The notes below the pieces were generated by a model that did no database searches, was not told the origin of the DNA, and was given only the letters and a program-made list of their open reading frames with translations. A stretch of 64,000 nt of DNA, taken from Bdellovibrionales bacterium. GTDB taxonomy: Bacteria; Bdellovibrionota; Bdellovibrionia; Bdellovibrionales; JAKFYE01. The stretch lies in assembly GCA_021731045.1 (NCBI GenBank), contig JAKFYE010000022.1:107183-171182 (forward strand), in the 5' to 3' direction. The position numbers were made by a program, and so were the translations under genes. The first letter of the stretch is position 1, and every line of letters starts with the position of its first letter. Below are positions 61,548-64,000 of the stretch, in pieces.

Positions 61548-62076
61548 GGTTTTGCCCTCGCAATTCACGCCTACATTTTTTGAACCTTCACGGGCCGGCA
61601 AAAGCCTTAAAGAAGTCGGCGTTGATTATTTAAAAGTAGAATCAAAAAACATAACCAGTCGATGGTTTCATTCAAATCACGATGTAGATCTTTTTTTATG
61701 GCTAGATGAACACAGCCAGGTGATCAAACAACAGGTGAGTTTTTGTGGTCAGATTGTTGAGTGGAACGTGCTGGACGGCTTAAAAACGGGCGTAGTGATC
61801 GAAGAAGAAATGAGCTATAAGGACTCAGAAAATAAAATTGATCAGAGCGAGATTATTCGATTTGATCAAAAACCTCAAAAGCAAGCCATTCATCTTGCCG
61901 TAGAAGTGATTGAAAATGTGGAACTGCTTGAGGAGTTTATTAAAAATCATTTATTGGTAAACTTTGGTTCTAAATCCGTGATGCTCAATGCTCGTAAAAG
62001 CAAAAAGACTCCCAGTTTGGTAGCGTCTCCCTCCATTTGGTCACGCATTCTCACCTATTTTTCAAAGAAGTCTTAA
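61540..62076 (+). CDS. Hypothetical protein downstream of mlaD
   Basis: 178 aa from GTG 61540, preceded by AAGGA; the frame opens at 61456 inside mlaD but that part is a shadow. Overlaps the mlaD stop by 8 bases. No signal peptide, membrane helix or recognisable domain; mixed alpha/beta, acidic. Possibly a cytosolic partner of the Mla system. Confidence 0.6.
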   Translation: MNKVLPSQFTPTFFEPSRAGKSLKEVGVDYLKVESKNITSRWFHSNHDVDLFLWLDEHSQVIKQQVSFCGQIVEWNVLDGLKTGVVIEEEMSYKDSENKIDQSEIIRFDQKPQKQAIHLAVEVIENVELLEEFIKNHLLVNFGSKSVMLNARKSKKTPSLVASPSIWSRILTYFSKKS

Positions 62077-62126
62077 CGCATAGTTTTATCTATTGAATCA
62101 GGTACATTCAGAGATATTCTCAAATC

Positions 62127-63380
62127 ATGATCTTGAGTTTTCTAAAAGCCTACATTTTTACTCGTCGTTCAGGGGCTTTAGTTCGCATTATCGGTTGGAT
62201 TTCACTTTCGGGCGTAGCTCTCAGTGTGGTGGCTCTTGTGGTAGTGATCAGTGTGATGCAAGGGTTTGGGCGCGGTATCCGCGATCGTTTACTCTCGGTC
62301 GAACCACACATCGTAGTTGAAATGCCTGCGACTATAAAAACACGTTCGGATCAAGATACTTTTTTGCGTGAGATGAGCGGCCTCAAGAGTGTTAAAGCAC
62401 ACTATTACGAATCACAGGATCTCATGTTGCGAACAATTGATGGACTATATGCGGGGGCGATCGGTCGGGGGATTGAAAGCGATACTTTGAAATCGATTTT
62501 AACTGCACTTGATGTGACATCAAAAACTAAAAGAAAGTCAGATCAACTTTTTTTAAATCCCAAAGAGCTTCATGAAGAAACATATAGCTTAAAACGTGGG
62601 GAAGTTGTGATCGGCGTCGATCTTGCGAATTCTTTGGCAATTTTTGAGGGAGATGAGTTGGTTGTTGTTTCGCCAGAGGCCCTTTTGTTACCGCCTGGAG
62701 AAGTGCCACGGTATGAACGTGTTAAAGTAAAAAGTATTTTAAGATCAAATGTACCAGATATTGATTCGCGCGTGATTTTTTACGGTCTTGATCAGACCTT
62801 TAGAAGTATTCGTTATGGGTCGATGGCAGAGAAAAAAATACAGCTTACATTAGACAATCCTATGGATATGGACGTAGCCCTGTCGCACTTACAAGCTCAC
62901 GGCTATAAATTCGAAACGTGGCAAGATCGAAATTCATCTTTATTTTATTCCTTAAAAGCTGAAAAATTTTTAATGACACTTTTTTTAGCGCTGACATTTT
63001 TAATCGGAAGCTTTTCTATTGTGACTTTACTTGTTCTTTTAAGCACACAGAAGAAGCGCGATATAGGCATGATGCAGGCAATGGGGTATTCGCGCGGACG
63101 GGTGAGGCAGCTTTTTGCTTCAATGGGTGTGCTTTTAACTTTTGTAGGAATGGCCGGAGGACTTATGTTAGGGCTTATTATTTGCTGGTGGATTGATAAG
63201 TTCTCAATTCTAAAATTGCCAGATATTTATTACGATACAGACTTACCTGTTTCAGTGGATTTTAAAACCATCTTTATCGTCTCGGGTTTGGTATTTGTTA
63301 TCGCAACATTAAGTTCATGGTTAGCGACACGGCAAACTGCTGTGCTCACTCCGGTCGAAGCCCTACGTTCAAAAAAATAA
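62127..63380 (+). CDS. LolC/LolE-family lipoprotein-releasing permease
   Basis: 417 aa. One N-terminal membrane helix (about 20-48), a periplasmic MacB_PCD-like domain, and three C-terminal helices with FLIGSFSIVTLLVLLSTQKKRDIGMMQAMGYSRG. Typical of the transmembrane subunit that extracts lipoproteins for LolA. No LolD ATPase is adjacent in the window. Follows the Mla genes on the same strand. Confidence 0.9.
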   Translation: MILSFLKAYIFTRRSGALVRIIGWISLSGVALSVVALVVVISVMQGFGRGIRDRLLSVEPHIVVEMPATIKTRSDQDTFLREMSGLKSVKAHYYESQDLMLRTIDGLYAGAIGRGIESDTLKSILTALDVTSKTKRKSDQLFLNPKELHEETYSLKRGEVVIGVDLANSLAIFEGDELVVVSPEALLLPPGEVPRYERVKVKSILRSNVPDIDSRVIFYGLDQTFRSIRYGSMAEKKIQLTLDNPMDMDVALSHLQAHGYKFETWQDRNSSLFYSLKAEKFLMTLFLALTFLIGSFSIVTLLVLLSTQKKRDIGMMQAMGYSRGRVRQLFASMGVLLTFVGMAGGLMLGLIICWWIDKFSILKLPDIYYDTDLPVSVDFKTIFIVSGLVFVIATLSSWLATRQTAVLTPVEALRSKK

Positions 63381-63436
63381 CAGTAAGCAGTATTTATAAG
63401 ACCGGCTTTAGTTAAAATTTTGGTCGTCTAATAAAC

Positions 63437-64000
63437 CTATACGGAAATTTCAAATTCTCGCAGAGCTTGGTTCAGCGAAGTTTTTTTGTCGGTACTGTCT
63501 TTTCTTTGTCCAATGATCAGCGCACATGAGACACCGAACTCGCCGGCCGGAAATTTTTTAGGAAGTGTTCCAGGGATAACGACCGAGTTAGCTGGGATAA
63601 AGCCTTTGTACTCTCTAGTTTTTGAACCCGAAACATCTAAAATTTTTGTGCTGGCGGTAATGGTGACGCCGGCTCCTAAGACAACTCCTTGTTCAAGATG
63701 CGCACCTTCAACTACAATAGATCGACTGCCAATAAAGCAATTGTCCTCGATGATCACGGGATTTGCTTGCACAGGTTCGAGCACGCCACCGATGCCGACG
63801 CCGCCAGAAAGATGAACGTTTTTTCCGATGCGTGCGCAAGAGCCTACTGTAGCCCACGTATCAACCATGGTGCCGACATCCACATAAGCGCCAATGTTGA
63901 CGAAGCTCGGCATTAAAATGCAGCCTTTTGCTACAAATGAGCCTTCGCGTACAATCGCTGGGGGAACTACACGTACACCTTCTGTGCCTGTCCATTTTTT
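63437..64000 (-). CDS. dapD: Tetrahydrodipicolinate N-succinyltransferase, 5' end outside window
   Basis: Partial: 187 codons are visible and the frame stays open to the edge (29 codons beyond the ATG at 63913, which is internal). [31 protein letters not shown] is a DapD signature, followed by left-handed beta-helix hexapeptides. Lysine/diaminopimelate pathway enzyme. Confidence 0.93.
   Translation of the reverse strand, partial: KKWTGTEGVRVVPPAIVREGSFVAKGCILMPSFVNIGAYVDVGTMVDTWATVGSCARIGKNVHLSGGVGIGGVLEPVQANPVIIEDNCFIGSRSIVVEGAHLEQGVVLGAGVTITASTKILDVSGSKTREYKGFIPANSVVIPGTLPKKFPAGEFGVSCALIIGQRKDSTDKKTSLNQALREFEISV

Overview
The window looks like a chromosomal segment of a Gram-negative bacterium with moderate GC, most likely Bdellovibrionota (Bdellovibrio-like). 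This is inferred from a TIGR02147-family regulator paired with a secreted protein, many signal-peptide and lipobox proteins of unknown function, small outer-membrane barrels, a FliG-domain coiled-coil protein, and the Mla and Lol envelope genes. No rRNA, phage, insertion sequence or CRISPR array was seen.

Layout. 1-9.1 kb is housekeeping: a possible small RNA with a strong terminator, then cysteine desulfurase-mnmA-mtaB (sulfur relay to tRNA), a secreted 27-residue-repeat protein on the other strand, and rnc-era-der-NSS transporter. 9.1-31 kb is mostly envelope and secreted genes: barrel proteins, a tRNA-Ala followed by hairpin repeats and a GIY-YIG gene, an APC permease-VIT1-DUF4010 operon, a matrixin-like protease, CxxCH proteins, a histidine kinase, a possible caspase-fold lipoprotein, a secreted nitrilase-family enzyme, lipoproteins and tRNA-Met. 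31.0-36.9 kb is a small island in the 3' end of tRNA-Arg(CCT), bounded by a 53-bp direct repeat. It carries two toxin-antitoxin loci, a frameshifted duplicate antitoxin, an acetyltransferase and a secreted ART-like gene bracketed by palindromes; no integrase is visible. 37-45 kb holds a beta-mannan locus: GH113, a complete XylFGH-type sugar importer, a CE3-like esterase and a GH5 mannanase. 45-64 kb holds rsmH, ChaN-like, FliG-like, dcd, rpmG (too short for a standard ORF scan), MFS, clpB, nfu, ridA, ydcF, a second palindrome-bracketed cassette with a papain-like gene, an HD-GYP protein, mlaE-mlaF-mlaD, a LolC-type permease and a truncated dapD.

The most unusual signal is a set of very long palindromes (34-49 bp arms, 12-13 nt loops). 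Two sets occur as pairs around one secreted accessory gene each (34732-35934 and 55982-57775). In both pairs the copies face opposite ways, so their loops are reverse complements, and in the second pair every arm substitution is matched in the opposite arm. Other notable points are a MlaF-type ATPase lacking several catalytic residues, the integrase-less tRNA island, and the tRNA/hairpin/GIY-YIG arrangement.
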